NCBI GenBank assembly: GCA_027625915.1
Contig: JANTQA010000030.1
Location: 1,550,001-1,614,000 of the forward strand
Direction of reading: 5' to 3'
Source: Anaeramoeba flamelloides
Taxonomy: Eukaryota; Metamonada; Anaeramoebidae
Length of the DNA: 64,000 nucleotides
Part shown: positions 1 to 11,177 of the stretch, one piece after another
Layout: every line of letters begins with the position of its first letter
Position numbering within the stretch: position 1 is the first letter of the stretch
The notes under the pieces: model-generated
The model's database searches: none
Told to the model about the DNA's origin: nothing
Seen by the model: the letters and a program-made list of their open reading frames with translations, nothing else
Position numbers and translations under genes: made by a program

Positions 1-1592
1 AAGAATGCATCCTGAACCAGACCCTGAGAAATTGAATAGCTTTGTTCAAACCGTTGAGAATCATTTTAATTATCAAATAGACACATCATCGGTTAAATCT
101 TTGGCACAATCCATTTTAAATCTAGAGAAATCTGTTTCACCTATCTTATTTCAAGCACTTCATTCACTTGAATTTTTTCAAAAAAGAGCTCAATATTTTT
201 GTACTGGAGATACTTCTTATAAATCTAAAAGAGTATGTGTTATCTTTGTATAAACCTTAATTATAGTATATATATACTATTTTGAAGTTTATTTTAATGA
301 TTGAAAAATTAATTGTAAAAATTTTCAAATTAGTATCCTAAAAAGAAATTCGTTTGAAAATACTCTCCTTTCAAGTAAATTTATGTCTGTATACAAAAAA
401 AAAAAAAAAAATAAGATACTATTTCGAAATCTTTAATTATTTTGATGATTCTTATGAAAAATTTTACAACTTAATCTCAATTATTAATTTTTGTTTTTTT
501 GATTCTAATATTTTATCTACTAATTCTCATTATTCTATTTATTTTTTAATTGTTTAAATATATCTATATACATATATATGTGTGTGTATATCTTGCTTTT
601 TAAAATTTTCAAATTAATAGCATTATGCATTAAATGTTGATTGTTATACGCATTTTACAAGTCCAATTCGAAGATATCCAGATATAATTGTTCATAGAAT
701 GTTAACTGCTGCACTTTCTGGATTGAAAATTGAAGGAAACGAAAGCTTTGAAAAGGATTTACAATCACTCAATTTAATTCCAGACATTTATTCACAAAAA
801 ATTATTTCAAAGCATTGTAATGATAAAAAATTTATGCAACAAAAAGTTTATGAAGAAAATGCTTTATTATATTTATACAAATATCTCGAAGATAAAAATA
901 TTGAGACAATTGGAATTGTCACCCATTTCTCGAAAAATGGATTAAAAATATTTCTTCCCGCATATAAAACTGATGGATTCTTTATCAATTATTTTGATAT
1001 AGAAAATTTAGTTGGTATTGAATATTCTATTGATAAAATTACTCTGGTTTGGAGTAAAGAAGAACCAAATAAAGATGTAATGGAAGAAATAGATTACAGA
1101 ATAAGTCGGGAAAAGGAATTCGAAATTGAAAAACAAATAGAAATTGAAAATGAAAATGAAAATGAAAATGAAAATGAGGGGGGGAAGGGAACTGGAAAGG
1201 AAGAGGAAAGTGAAAATAAAAAAATAATAAAGAATAAAGAAAAAGTAAAAGAATCAAAAGAATTATTAAAAAAAAGATTAGTAAATAGCGAATTTAAAAA
1301 TTCTAACGAATTAATCCAAATTAATTCTGAAAATACTAAAAAAATAATTGAAAAAGAAAAACTGAAACAAAAAAAACTTAAAAAAAATAATTATAAAAAA
1401 AAGAAGAAAAAAATTCTTTATTACCAATTAAGCGATTTGGAAAAAATTTTTAATAATAAAATTGCAAAACTTGAATTAATGGTTTTATCAGAATTCCCAG
1501 TCATACTTTGGATCACAAAAGATAAATTGAAAAAGAAAAAATTAGCAATTCTTCCAAATCTTTTACAAATTGAAAAGGAACTTGAAAAATAA
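1..1592 (+). CDS. DIS3L2: DIS3L2-like 3'-5' exoribonuclease, 3' part of gene
   Basis: RNase II/RNB-family exonuclease that degrades RNA, typically uridylated RNA in the cytoplasm. The gene is cut by the window edge; the frame is open upstream, reading [11 protein letters not shown], so the ATG at 5 is internal. Exons are <1-232 and 621-1592; the 388 nt intron is phase 0 with GTATGT and AATAG ends. Splicing restores the RNB signature [20 protein letters not shown], followed by [12 protein letters not shown]. The HCNDKK motif and the ITLVW block after an S1-like beta domain match DIS3L2 better than DIS3. The catalytic aspartates and cold-shock domains lie outside the window. A Glu/Asn run made by a GAAAAT microsatellite (about 1145-1180) and a Lys-rich stretch are inserted late in the S1 region, before the terminal [10 protein letters not shown] block. 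Ends in TAA. Identification is strong; orthology to DIS3L2 rather than DIS3 is inferred. Confidence 0.9.
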
Positions 1593-1939
1593 TTGTATTA
1601 ATATTTAAAATTTCCAATTTCTTAACGATAATTATTTTTATTCATAAATTTTAATAAATCTCTTTTTTATTAATATTTTTTTTTTTTTATCATTTTATTT
1701 AAAAAAATTTTCAAGTTACAATTTTTTTTTTTAGTTTAAATTTATTATTTTTTTTCTATTTGAATTATTAAAGAAAGTAAAATAAACCTAATACCATTAA
1801 TTTGTCTTGCACCCATTTAATAAATAATATTTTTTTAAAAAAAAATAATCATTTAAAACTGAAGAGTCAATTTTAAAAAATTAAGATTATTTTGATTTGT
1901 TTTAAATATTCTCATTTTCCTTTTGTTTGTCTTGAAGAG
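1593..1939. other. AT-rich 3' flank, nothing recognised
   Basis: Stop-dense AT-rich sequence between the exonuclease stop codon and the first inverted-repeat element. It probably includes the 3' UTR of the exonuclease gene. I see no exon or RNA gene. Confidence 0.5.
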
Positions 1940-2978
1940 ATAAACTCAATTCCAAAAAATGGGACACAAAAAACAATTACATTAATAAAAATATACTCCA
2001 AAATAAATGATACTTAAACATTAAAATAATAAAAGACCCGAAAATATTTAATTAATACTATTTATATCTATTATAGTAAATTTAAAATTAAATTCGAAAA
2101 ATAAAAAAGAAAAAATAAAAAAAAGTGTGCTCCTATTTTTGGAACACGGTTACCAAAAAATCCATTTTTATTGAAAGAAAAATTAATAAAAACTATTAAT
2201 AGATTCAGGTTGTCTTTTGATAACTAAATCAAACCTTTTAAATATAGAGTTTACTAATTTTCTTAGGTTTCCCAACACAAAGTATTCCATACATTAGTGA
2301 AAAATTTAAAAATTCTTCTTCGTTTTTTGGTTACAATTTTTCAGTTTAGTATCCATAAATTCCCAATTGGATTTAAATTTGTGGAATTAGGGGTCAAGGG
2401 TCCAGAACATTACATCCCCGATTTAAGTAAGTTTGAGTTTTTTTTTTTGAAGTGTGTGGACAGGCTCCATCCTTTTGGAAAATCCATTTCAACTCGCCAT
2501 ATTCTGAATTAGCGAGTTGAATTACATTTGATTTTTTTGATAATATCATTAATAATACATTCAGTAACCACACATCCATAAATGATAATAAGATCTGTTT
2601 GTAGGCCATGTGCTATAGCACCCCATATCATAATTTTTTTCAAAAAATTTTTTTCTCGATAAAAAAAGAACCTTTTTTCTTTTTGAGAGAGAAAAAAAAT
2701 TTTTTCTTGTGATCAGAATGAAAACTTTTAAATTTCATTTTAAAGTGATTTTGAGATTTTCGAAAAGTTTTGAAAAAAAAAGAATCCAAAAAAAATCAAA
2801 AAAATTATTAAAAATCTAAAATCAAAAAATAATGAAAAAAAAATGATAAATAATTAACTTTAAAATTATTTTAAATTTATTGTTAATATCTAATGTTTCT
2901 ATTAAAGAGTCAAATATCACTTTTCTTGGAATTAAATTAATTTTGAAGGTGTGTCACAATTTTTGGAATTGAGTTTAT
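1940..2978 (-). mobile_element. Decayed Tc1/mariner-type DNA transposon
   Basis: About 1.04 kb bounded by inverted repeats: 1940-1968 against 2950-2978 match at 27 of 29 positions (core AACTCAATTCCAAAAA), each end next to a TA. Inside, the minus strand keeps transposase pieces: MIWGAIAHGLQTDLIIIYG (about 2630-2575), then in a shifted frame WIFQKDGACPHTSKK (about 2490-2440), the second-Asp block of Tc1 transposases, then an NLWIL-like tail. At least one frameshift and several stops separate these, and the length is below a typical 1.3-1.6 kb, so it is dead and internally deleted. Superfamily assignment is firm. Confidence 0.88.
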
Positions 2979-3007
2979 ATATTACAAATGTATCTAACAA
3001 GTATCAG

Positions 3008-3137
3008 TAATTGTTCTTGATTAGAGATCGGTCTTTCACATCAAAACTAACAAGGTTTCTATATTTTATAACAGAAATTTTGTACTTAAAAAAGGTTTTG
3101 ATGTGTCAAAGAATTCTGATCAACTCAAGAACAAAGA
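3008..3137. repeat. Short inverted-repeat element
   Basis: Two arms of about 38 nt (3010-3046 and 3092-3135), sharing TTGTTCTTGA at the outer side and CACATCAAAAC at the inner side, face each other around a loop of about 45 nt. It looks like a small MITE remnant or foldback hairpin. Confidence 0.65.
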
Positions 3138-3887
3138 AACAAATTTTTTTCAGTTAGATCATTTTTTTTTTCCAGTTTTTTCTGAATCGGAAAATTCTTC
3201 AATTGGTTTTATTTCTTATATTAATTATATACCTTGACATTGTTTATAATTATTTTCAAACCTGTTAAGCAACTTATTACAAAGTTTAAATTGGAATAAT
3301 TATTACTATAAAGATTTTTTTTCTTTTTTCAGATAATTCTTTTGGGGAAACAAAAAATTGTTCTATATAAACTGATTAAAAAGAATTAATATCTATCTAA
3401 AAAGGTAACTTTAATAATTAAAATTTTCCAATAAGATAAAAATTTACTTTAAAATTGTGTTTTTGTTTTTTATATATTTTTTTTGATTTGGATAAAAACG
3501 ATTAATTATAAAAACATTAATAATGTGTAACTTAAATTAAGTTTAATATTTGGTTAAGAAAAAGAAAATATATCAAGTAATTTTTTTTTGTCAATTTTTG
3601 ATTGAGGAGACACTATTTTAGTCACTTCAAAATTCTCTCTTTACCAGACTAACCGTCCAACACTTAGTTCTTAACAACAAATCCCAAAATTAAATAAATT
3701 TGGTTATTTTTTCTCTATTTTTGACAAATTTATTTTTAATTTTTTGTTTTATATTTTTTTTCTTCTATTTGGATTAAAATGATTACTTATTAAAACATTA
3801 ATGCTTAATAACTTAATTTTTTTTTAATATTACGTTTGGAAAAATATAAAAAAGTTGGATTTTTTTTTTATCCTATTTTTGATTTTT
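3138..3887. repeat. AT-rich stretch with a diverged tandem duplication
   Basis: About 100 nt at 3478-3580 recurs at 3758-3858 (shared landmarks ATTTGGAT, ATTAAAACATTAAT and TAACTTAA), a diverged direct duplication with a 280 nt offset. No exon is seen in the stretch. Confidence 0.45.
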
Positions 3888-3920
3888 GGTGTGTCCAAAT
3901 TTTTGGAATGGGGTTCATTT
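3888..3920. repeat. Solo terminal repeat resembling the Tc1/mariner ends
   Basis: GGTGTGTCCAAATTTTTGGA followed by ATGGGGTTCATT resembles the right end of the element at 1940-2978, but no matching left end was found nearby. Probably a fragment of a second element. Confidence 0.4.
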
Positions 3921-4172
3921 TTTTTCCAGACTCTTCTGTTTATTAATGAAAACTTTCGAATTTTTTTTTTTAAAAAAAAGAAATTTCGATTGAATATCTT
4001 CATCTGTTTTTTTCTTTTTTTGTACAATTCAGGAACAGGTAGTTAATGATAAATAAAGTAAAAAATAAACTTTTTCTTGAACCAAAATAAATTTAATTGA
4101 ATTTTTATTAAAAATAATGGTGTTTGCGAAAACAAGAAAGCTGAGTTGAATTTCCTATTATGAAATTTGCTT

Positions 4173-4858
4173 TTAAGGGTCGATTCAATACGGTGAAATT
4201 TTTTATTCTGAAATGGGATAAAAACTTTTTAGTAATTTTATTGATACCTAACGCCAATCAAAAACCAACCAACCTATGATGTACGATCGATCTCCAAAAA
4301 TCAACACCCAAAAATGAGGTCATTTTTAGAAAAAAGCACCAAAGAGAGACACTCAATTTCCAATTAGAATCGTTGTGAATTACAATTTTGAAAACACCTA
4401 TGTCAGTTTTGAAGCGTCACTCTTTGGTGCTTTTTGAGATCTCAGTGATTTTTTTTTTTTTTTTTTCATTTTTCAAATGAAATATTTTTCTCTCAAGAAT
4501 ATTACCTAATTCATACTTGGTCAAATTTAGAGGGTTACAAAATAACCACAAATCAGACTAAATTGAATTATATTGATTGCTAAATTCAAGAAAGCAATTT
4601 GTTTTAAATTAAAAAAATTTACTCATTTGGAACTAGAAAATGAGAAAAAATGAATTTTTTTTTCTAAATTTTGATTTTTTGAAATTGAGAACTCTTTTTC
4701 TTTGTTGAATTTTTTGTCAAAGAGGATCAAATGGAATTTTTTTTTTTGTTACATGAATTTTGTCAACCAAAAGAAGGGCTATTTCACAATACCCTTTTTA
4801 TGTCTCGGTTCACCCCTTGAGTATGGTGCATATTCACGGTAAATGACTCGACCCTTAA
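4173..4858. mobile_element. MITE with TTAA-flanked inverted repeats and a nested hairpin
   Basis: TTAAGGGTCGA opens the element at 4173 and TCGACCCTTAA closes it at 4858; the similarity extends inward about 25 nt (4173-4197 against 4834-4858). No coding frame. A second inverted pair lies inside: 4329-4354 and 4412-4437 share AAAAAGCACCAAAGAG and its complement. TTAA at both ends fits a piggyBac-like target duplication, but this rests on the ends only. Confidence 0.7.
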
Positions 4859-5240
4859 TTAAAAAATTTATTCTCCAAAAGATTTCAAATATTAACAAAA
4901 ACATAAAAAAAATAAGCAGAACAAAACGCAACCCAAGCAAATTGAAAGAAAGAAATCAAAATTTATTTTGAAATTAAAAAGAAAAAAGGTAAAAAAGTAA
5001 AAAAGGATAAAGATCCAAATAATAAATTAAAAAATGATATAAATAATATACATACATGTAGACATGTATATGTCATTATCTATATTTTAAACAATTTTTC
5101 AAACAAGCCCAAGTTTTGATTTTTTTTAAATTAATGAACTAGTTTATTCAATATAAACTTTTTTTATTTTTATTTTTGTTTAGGTATTGCTATTTTTCAT
5201 TTTTATTTGTTATTGTCACAATTAGATAAATAAGAGTATT

Positions 5241-6346
5241 TTATTTGTCAAGTTTCATTTGAGAAAACATTCCAATGAAAAGTGGGAAATTTAAAGTGAC
5301 CATGTTTCCGCCTTGACTCCAAGTGCTAAATACATTTTTAGATTGCTGTAAGTGAATACATAGGTCAATGAATTGTGCATAACTAAGACAGTACTCGCCA
5401 TTAATTTTGTCACCGAACTGTCGTAAGAGGATATTGACAGTTTTCAGTGTCATCATTCCAAATCCTGCATTTTTAAGTGCTGGTACTAATTCGTCAATTT
5501 CTAAAGTACCAGAGCCATCAGTGTCAATCGTTTTAAAGCTCTTTTGCATAGTTTTCATGAATTTGTAGAGTGCCACAAATTGTTGAAAGCTAATTCCACC
5601 GAGTTTTTGTCGATCAAATAGTCTAACAAGCTTTTCGGCTGTTACTTCATCAAATTTTTCAAAGGAATGGCTTAGTGCTTTTGACAATTCAGTTGCGTCA
5701 ATTAGTCCAGACTAAGTTTTTTATTTGTTGTTCGGTTTTGAATATTTTTATTTAGGTTTTCAAAAATAAGAAAAAAATTAAAAAAAAAAAAAGTTTTTTT
5801 TTGGAAAATATATTCTAAAAAATTAGCTTTCGTTGAACCATTTTAACAAGTAACAAAAAAATAAGAAAAAAAAAAAAAAAAAAGTTCTTGATGGGATTGG
5901 ATCAAAACGTAAAAATAAATTTTTTGTTTTATCGCTTTTAGAAGGGTGAGCTAAAAAGCTATTTCAAAAGATCGTAATGGAGTTGCGCAAATTTTAGTAA
6001 AAACACTTTTTAGAGCTTTACTCCACCTTCACTTTTTTGTAACGATAATTTTTAATTTATTTGTTTTTTTTTTTTTCAAAATCCAAAAAAAAAAAAAAAT
6101 ATAAAAAAGTTATAAAAAAAATGTATTTACATTGTCTGTGTCGACTTGTTTAAACCAAATTTGTAATTGGTTGTTCATCATTCGTTGTTGAATCATTTGC
6201 TGTTGCCTCATTTGCTGTTGTTGTTGAAGCATTTGTTGTTGTCTTAATTGTTGCTGTTGTTGCTGCAACATTTGTTGCTGTCTTAATTGTTGTTGGTAAT
6301 TGTTTTGGTTGTATTGTCCGCCATTGTTGTATCCTTGATTCCACAT
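5241..6346 (-). CDS. Penta-EF-hand calcium-binding protein
   Basis: Calcium sensor of the sorcin/PDCD6/grancalcin type; such proteins bind membrane or ESCRT partners when loaded with Ca2+. Exon 1 is 6131-6346 and exon 2 is 5241-5711. The 419 nt intron (GTAAAT to TTAG) is phase 0 and splits the first EF loop; joining the exons restores a textbook 12-residue loop, DTDNSGLIDATE. The protein is 228 aa. A Gln/Met-rich N-terminal tail (residues about 8-60) is followed by EF1, a degenerate EF2 (FDRQKLGGISFQQF), a canonical EF3 (DTDGSGTLEIDE), a degenerate EF4 (FGDKINGEYCLSY) and a C-terminal EF5-like segment used for dimerisation in this family. The ATG at 6346 is the first in frame. TAA stop. Which paralogue it is cannot be told from sequence alone. 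Confidence 0.92.
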
Positions 6347-6639
6347 TGTAAAGAAATTAATAAAAAAAAAATTAAAATTTTTAAAAGTTAAAAAATGAGT
6401 TTTTTGACAATTTAATTTGAAGAATTTTTTGAATTTGAATCAAAATATAAAGTTTTCCAGTTATTGGTTGAATTTTTTCTCTTCATGACAATTCATCTCA
6501 ATGATTTTTTTTGTTTTTCGATAAAAATTATTTTTGATTCAATTCCGCTAACGAAACCTTCCCTCAAAACAAATAGTGAGATCCTTTCACTGTTGATCCA
6601 AGAAAAAGCTTATTATTATATTTTCTTGTTTGTCAAATA
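6347..6639. other. 5' flank of the penta-EF-hand gene
   Basis: AT-rich upstream region on the side of the minus-strand gene start. It should hold its promoter, but no defined element is recognisable. Confidence 0.4.
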
Positions 6640-6798
6640 TTTTTAAGGGTGTTACATCCAAATTACAAGAAAAACAAGGGTCTTGTATTAGGAGTGCAAC
6701 GAAAAGTTATTTTGGTTCTTATCGGATTGATCTTTGACTTCGAATAGATTGTAAGAATAGGATAAAATTGTAATTTGAAAAAATAAATCAATTTTTTT

Positions 6799-7733
6799 CT
6801 CTGAATAATATTTTCAAAATTAGATTATTTAAATCTTTTATATTAAGTCAATTAACATATGGATTAGATATTTTTAATTATCAAATAAAAAAGATACATT
6901 ATTTAAATTCTTGGATTAATTCATGTATTACGGAAATATGCAAAATAAACAGAAATACACCAATTCTCATTTACAAAACAGAATTTAAAATTGAAAATAT
7001 GACAATTTCAGTAAATAAAAAGAAATTAATTCAAAAAATAAATTAGGAAATTTATCTCTTCCTTATTTTGAAAAATTAATAAAATTTAACAGAAGAATAA
7101 AAAAATAAAATCAACTGGTATTCAAAAGATTTAAAAGAATTAAAAAATAAAATATTTAAGTACACATTCAATGAGTTGCTGAATTCCAAAAGTTGTAAGT
7201 GTCGTTAGGTTTTCTTGAGTTTTCTGTTTATTTGGAAAATCGATAGATTTTACAAATAAAACAGAAAAACTCAAGAAAATATAGGCACTTGACGACACTC
7301 CAAAAAATTATTTTACAATAATTGATAATCAAAATTATTTATTTAAAACTAAAAAATATTTGAGTTATCCGTCAAGTTCAACAATTCTAAAATTCAGATC
7401 GTTTACTAACTACCTAAATAGATATTACTATGTAATTAATAAAAATTCAAATAAATTTTGTCCTTTATTTTCAAAATATGAACAAAAGGAAATTAAAGAA
7501 AATATTGATCATTTTTTATGGGTCTGTCATTCATATGAAAAAAATAGATTAATATTTCATAACAAATTAAAAGAAATAAATCTTAATGAATTAATTTTAA
7601 ATAAAGACAGTTTGAAATTATTTTCATTGATTAATAATCGTGAAATCTATGATTATAGGCTTAAATTCATGGAAGGGGAAATTTTTTTAAGTGGTAACTA
7701 GAGTTTAATCTACACTTCTTCAGTAATAAATAA
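6799..7733 (+). mobile_element. 5'-truncated LINE fragment (copy A)
   Basis: 3' part of a non-LTR retrotransposon. It reads ILSQLTYGLDIFNYQIKKIH (end of the reverse transcriptase domain), and after an inserted palindrome resumes at FRSFTNYLNRYYYVINKN, with a C-terminal Cys/His motif CPLF..ENIDHFLWVCHSYEKNR. It ends in an A-rich tail. A direct repeat of about 19-20 nt (AAAAATAAATCAATTTTTT) lies at 6779-6798 and again at 7734-7752, a clear target-site duplication inside the host MITE. Several stops and frame changes: dead. Confidence 0.85.
7194..7306. repeat. Single palindromic module inside LINE copy A
   Basis: GTTAGGTTTTCTTGAGTTTT and its near-perfect complement (AAAACTCAAGAAAATATAGG) form a stem of about 35 bp with a small loop. 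It is flanked by AAGTGTC and GACACT linkers and breaks the LINE reading frame. Same module type as the middle unit of the array at 43628-44186. Confidence 0.75.
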
Positions 7734-7878
7734 AAAAATAAATCAATTTTTTTTTTCCAAAATCTGAATTTGTTGAGTGTAATACAAATAGATTGTTCTG
7801 TTTTTAATGTGCATTTTGATTTTTGAGATGTCAATCGAAAAGTTTAATTCTGTTTGGTTTTATTTGGAGTTTATTTAT

Positions 7879-8822
7879 TTATATATAAGCTTAATTTCAA
7901 AAATAGGGGCAAATTTTTGATTAAAAAAAAATTGTAGTTTCTCATTTAGTGAATACCAAAACTCAACCCAGAAAAATCAGAACTTAAAACTAAAAAATAA
8001 CTGTCTAAAACACCCTTTTCTGTTTTAATTATTATTTCTAATAAAAGAATAGAGAAAAGAAACCCATAAAGAAAAAAATAAATCTGACCCTATTTTTAAT
8101 ATGATTTTTCATCTTAAAATTATCCATTTAAGATTCACCATTGCTTCCAAGAACCTTTTGAAACAACTTTCCATCAGAGTTATCAGATTTTTACTATTCA
8201 CCCATTTGGTATCAACCCAAACTTTCCTTGATACCTTTTTCAAGATAAAAAGAATCTCAACAAAAGAAAGAAAAAGAAAAAGAAAATGAAAAGAAAGTGA
8301 AAACAAAACCAATTTTTTGAATGTACAACAAAGAACTCAAAGATAAAATGAATACGATCACATTCATCACAGTGTCTCCAAATGAAAGAGAAAAGAAGAT
8401 CTTATTTGATCTTGCTATTTCTTCACTTTTCAAGGAACCATTGTAACTCATTAAAGCAAATTTGGTTGATATTTGTTTTCAAAGCAAACACTTCTTGGGT
8501 GTTTTACTTTCTTTGAATTTTACAATCCCTTTCTCCAATGCTAATTAATCTCATCTCTTGAATATTAACGGTTTTCAAAAATGTTCTTGTTCATTCAACA
8601 TAAAAATAACAATATGGAATCATTTTGAAAGAAAAATTGCAAAAAAATGAATTCAACTTTGGGAAATTTTCATTAAAAGAAGATTGTTTCTTGATATTAA
8701 ATATTCAATAATGACTTTTAAAAGATATTGGGTTCAGAATATTTGGTTAACACAACACACATACCAATAATTTAGAAAATACTAATGATGACCCTATTTT
8801 TGAAATTTAGCTTATATATATA
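7879..8822. mobile_element. TIR element of about 0.94 kb inserted into the MITE
   Basis: Inverted ends 7881-7909 and 8791-8820 share ATATATAAGC, TTTCAAAAATAGGG and flanking TA. The ends resemble those of the Tc1/mariner element at 1940-2978. No transposase is recognisable inside, so it is probably non-autonomous. Its middle (8101-8450) is less AT-rich and open in several frames, including a 41-residue frame at 8321-8446; this could be captured sequence, but no family was recognised. Confidence 0.65.
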
Positions 8823-9070
8823 TGGTTAATTGATTAAAAGGGAAATAAAAATTTAAATTTACAACCCAAAAAGATTTTTTTTTCATCTCTTCCCAATCTA
8901 TTAGTCATGGATTCTTCTATTCAGATTATAGAAAAGAAAAAAAAAATTAAAGTTAGATATTATATGAAAGATAAAAATCAAAAAAAGTTTAAAATTGATC
9001 AACTATGATCCAAATTAAAATTGACTTACATATACCACCTAATAATCTCTTTTCAATACACAGTAATTAT

Positions 9071-11177
9071 AAACCTAAATGAACAAATAATCAATTTTAA
9101 CACAAAATAATTTGATTACTCAATTTTCTTCTTAAAAAGCCAAAGAATTAATTTGATAAATAATAGAGTTTGGTATGAGTAGAAATATTTCAGAAAAAAT
9201 TTTTCAAATATATATTGATCGTAGAATCATAGTAAAAAGGAAAACTTTTCAATTGTTTTTTTACTAACTTTCCACTAATCAAATAGGATATCCAAAATTG
9301 AAATAACCCAAACTGAAATTAATACATATCACGGAACTCTTAAAGATAATTTCACAGAAATAAAAAAAACCACAGAAATTCAAAAAAGTTTCTAAAAAAG
9401 TAAATTTCACTCATCATTAACTTTTCAAATACAAAATTTGAAAAGTGAAGATTCTCAAATTTTCATTTAATTTGATTTTTTGAATTATATTTTAATTCAA
9501 ACAATTAATCTAATTTTAGGGCATTTTTTTTGTTTTAAAATCAAGGAAAAAAATTAAAAAAAAATGTTATAAAATAGAAATTATACCTATCATTCTACAA
9601 TTAAAACAAATTTAACAAGGTATTCCCCTTTTAACCCCATTTCACAAATTGAACCATATTTAAAATAAACAGAGAACTGCATTTCGAAGGATTATCTGTA
9701 TTATAACTTTGGAGATATTATAAATCAAAAAAAAAAAATACTTTGAATACTTGAATAAACAAATAGATAAAACTAAAAGAAAACTATGAACTTATTTTTA
9801 AGGTCTATAAAGCAATAATAATCATCAAAAAATAATAAACAATTAATGGTATATTATTAAATTTCAAAATTGATCAAATGCTAAATTTTTGTATTTTTTT
9901 ATAGAAGTTCTTGATTATTTACAATAATTTGAAAGATTATAATAAACTTTAAACAAGTCAAAGTGCCCAAAATTTTTTTCAATTATCAAATATTTTTTAT
10001 AAATGAACCTTTGAAGATTGAATAAGAAATAAGTACAATAATAAACATCAAAAAATTGTTGATATCTACCTGAAAGAAAACCAATAAATCAATCTATTTT
10101 CTTAAAAATAAGAAAACTACAATACTTAGGAACCTATTGAGAAATAAAACCAATGTTCATTTTGATCTCCGATTGAAGATCAAATAAAATTCCATTGGAA
10201 ATCAATATTATTTCTCTACAATCATTTTTACTTTATCAATTACATTAGAATAACACATTTTTACCAAGTGATTACCGATTTTTCAATAAAAAAAAATTGT
10301 AAATGAATAAAATTCCAAAAAAGAAAAAAAGTAAAAATAAAATGACAAAAAATGTGAAAAAATGATTTCAATTTTGTAATTTTCCCAACGAAATTTTTTC
10401 TTCTAAGATCAATTAAAACCCTTTTCTCAAATCCAAATATTCAGCAAAAATTCCAAAAAAATAATTAAAACATCACAAGTTGAAAAGGGCAATAAATATC
10501 CAAAATTGTTTTAAAAAAAGTACATAATTTTAAAACTGTTGATTATACAGCCTGAAATAATAGCTTTGTTGATAAAGTAGATCATATAATAAATGCATTG
10601 TTTTTGAAGAAACAATTTTTCTTGGAAGTGATTCTTGCTGTTTTTTTTTTTTTATTAAAATGCTAATTCCGAGCACAAAATGGTTTATGGATCGATAATA
10701 AAGGAAATAATTGGCAACATTGATTTTTTGTATGAATTAGTGAAAGATTTAAGTTCTATGGACTTAAATGATTTTAATAGTAAACAGATCTGAATCACAA
10801 TAATCCAAGATTACAATACTATTATTTTTGAGATTCTTAAAATAGAAAATTCGGTAACAAACTTAATTATGTGACAAATATAATGTGCGTTTTCACTAAA
10901 ACTTTATTGATCATGTACATTTTCTAAAAAACGAATTTATTTCAAAAAAAAAAGAATAGACGTTTAAAAAGTTTTTTTTTATTTTCATTTTTTATTTGAA
11001 CTTTTTATCATTGTTCTGATTTACCAACATGTTTCTCCGATATTATAAAGTCAATGAGTGGTTAAAATATTTTAAAAATTGTGGGAAAGGTATTTTTTTT
11101 CAAAATGCATCAATCTTTGATTGAATGATATAGATAGATATTCTAAAAATAAAGAATGAATATGGTTATTATGAATT
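9071..11177. other. Non-coding AT-rich interval
   Basis: About 2.1 kb downstream of the minus-strand TRIM-like gene. It is stop-dense in all frames; I see no exon, RNA gene or strong inverted repeat. Confidence 0.5.

Larger units (their letters stand above)
6640..9070. mobile_element. Decayed long-TIR MITE, split by a LINE and by a second TIR element
   Basis: Pieces at 6640-6798, 7753-7880 and 8823-9070 align in order with the complete elements at 24998-25542 and 50178-50720 (landmarks GGTTCTTATC..GATTGATC, CCAAAATCTGAATT, TTTTATTTGGA, TTAATTGATTAAAAGGGAAA, CCAATCTATTA). The gaps are exactly the two insertions listed separately. The outer ends are badly worn and their positions approximate. 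Confidence 0.65.

Noticed and set aside
8109-8451. Frames on the minus strand across 8109-8451
   Set aside because: Open on both strands inside a TIR element, with no family resemblance; kept only as a possible captured segment.
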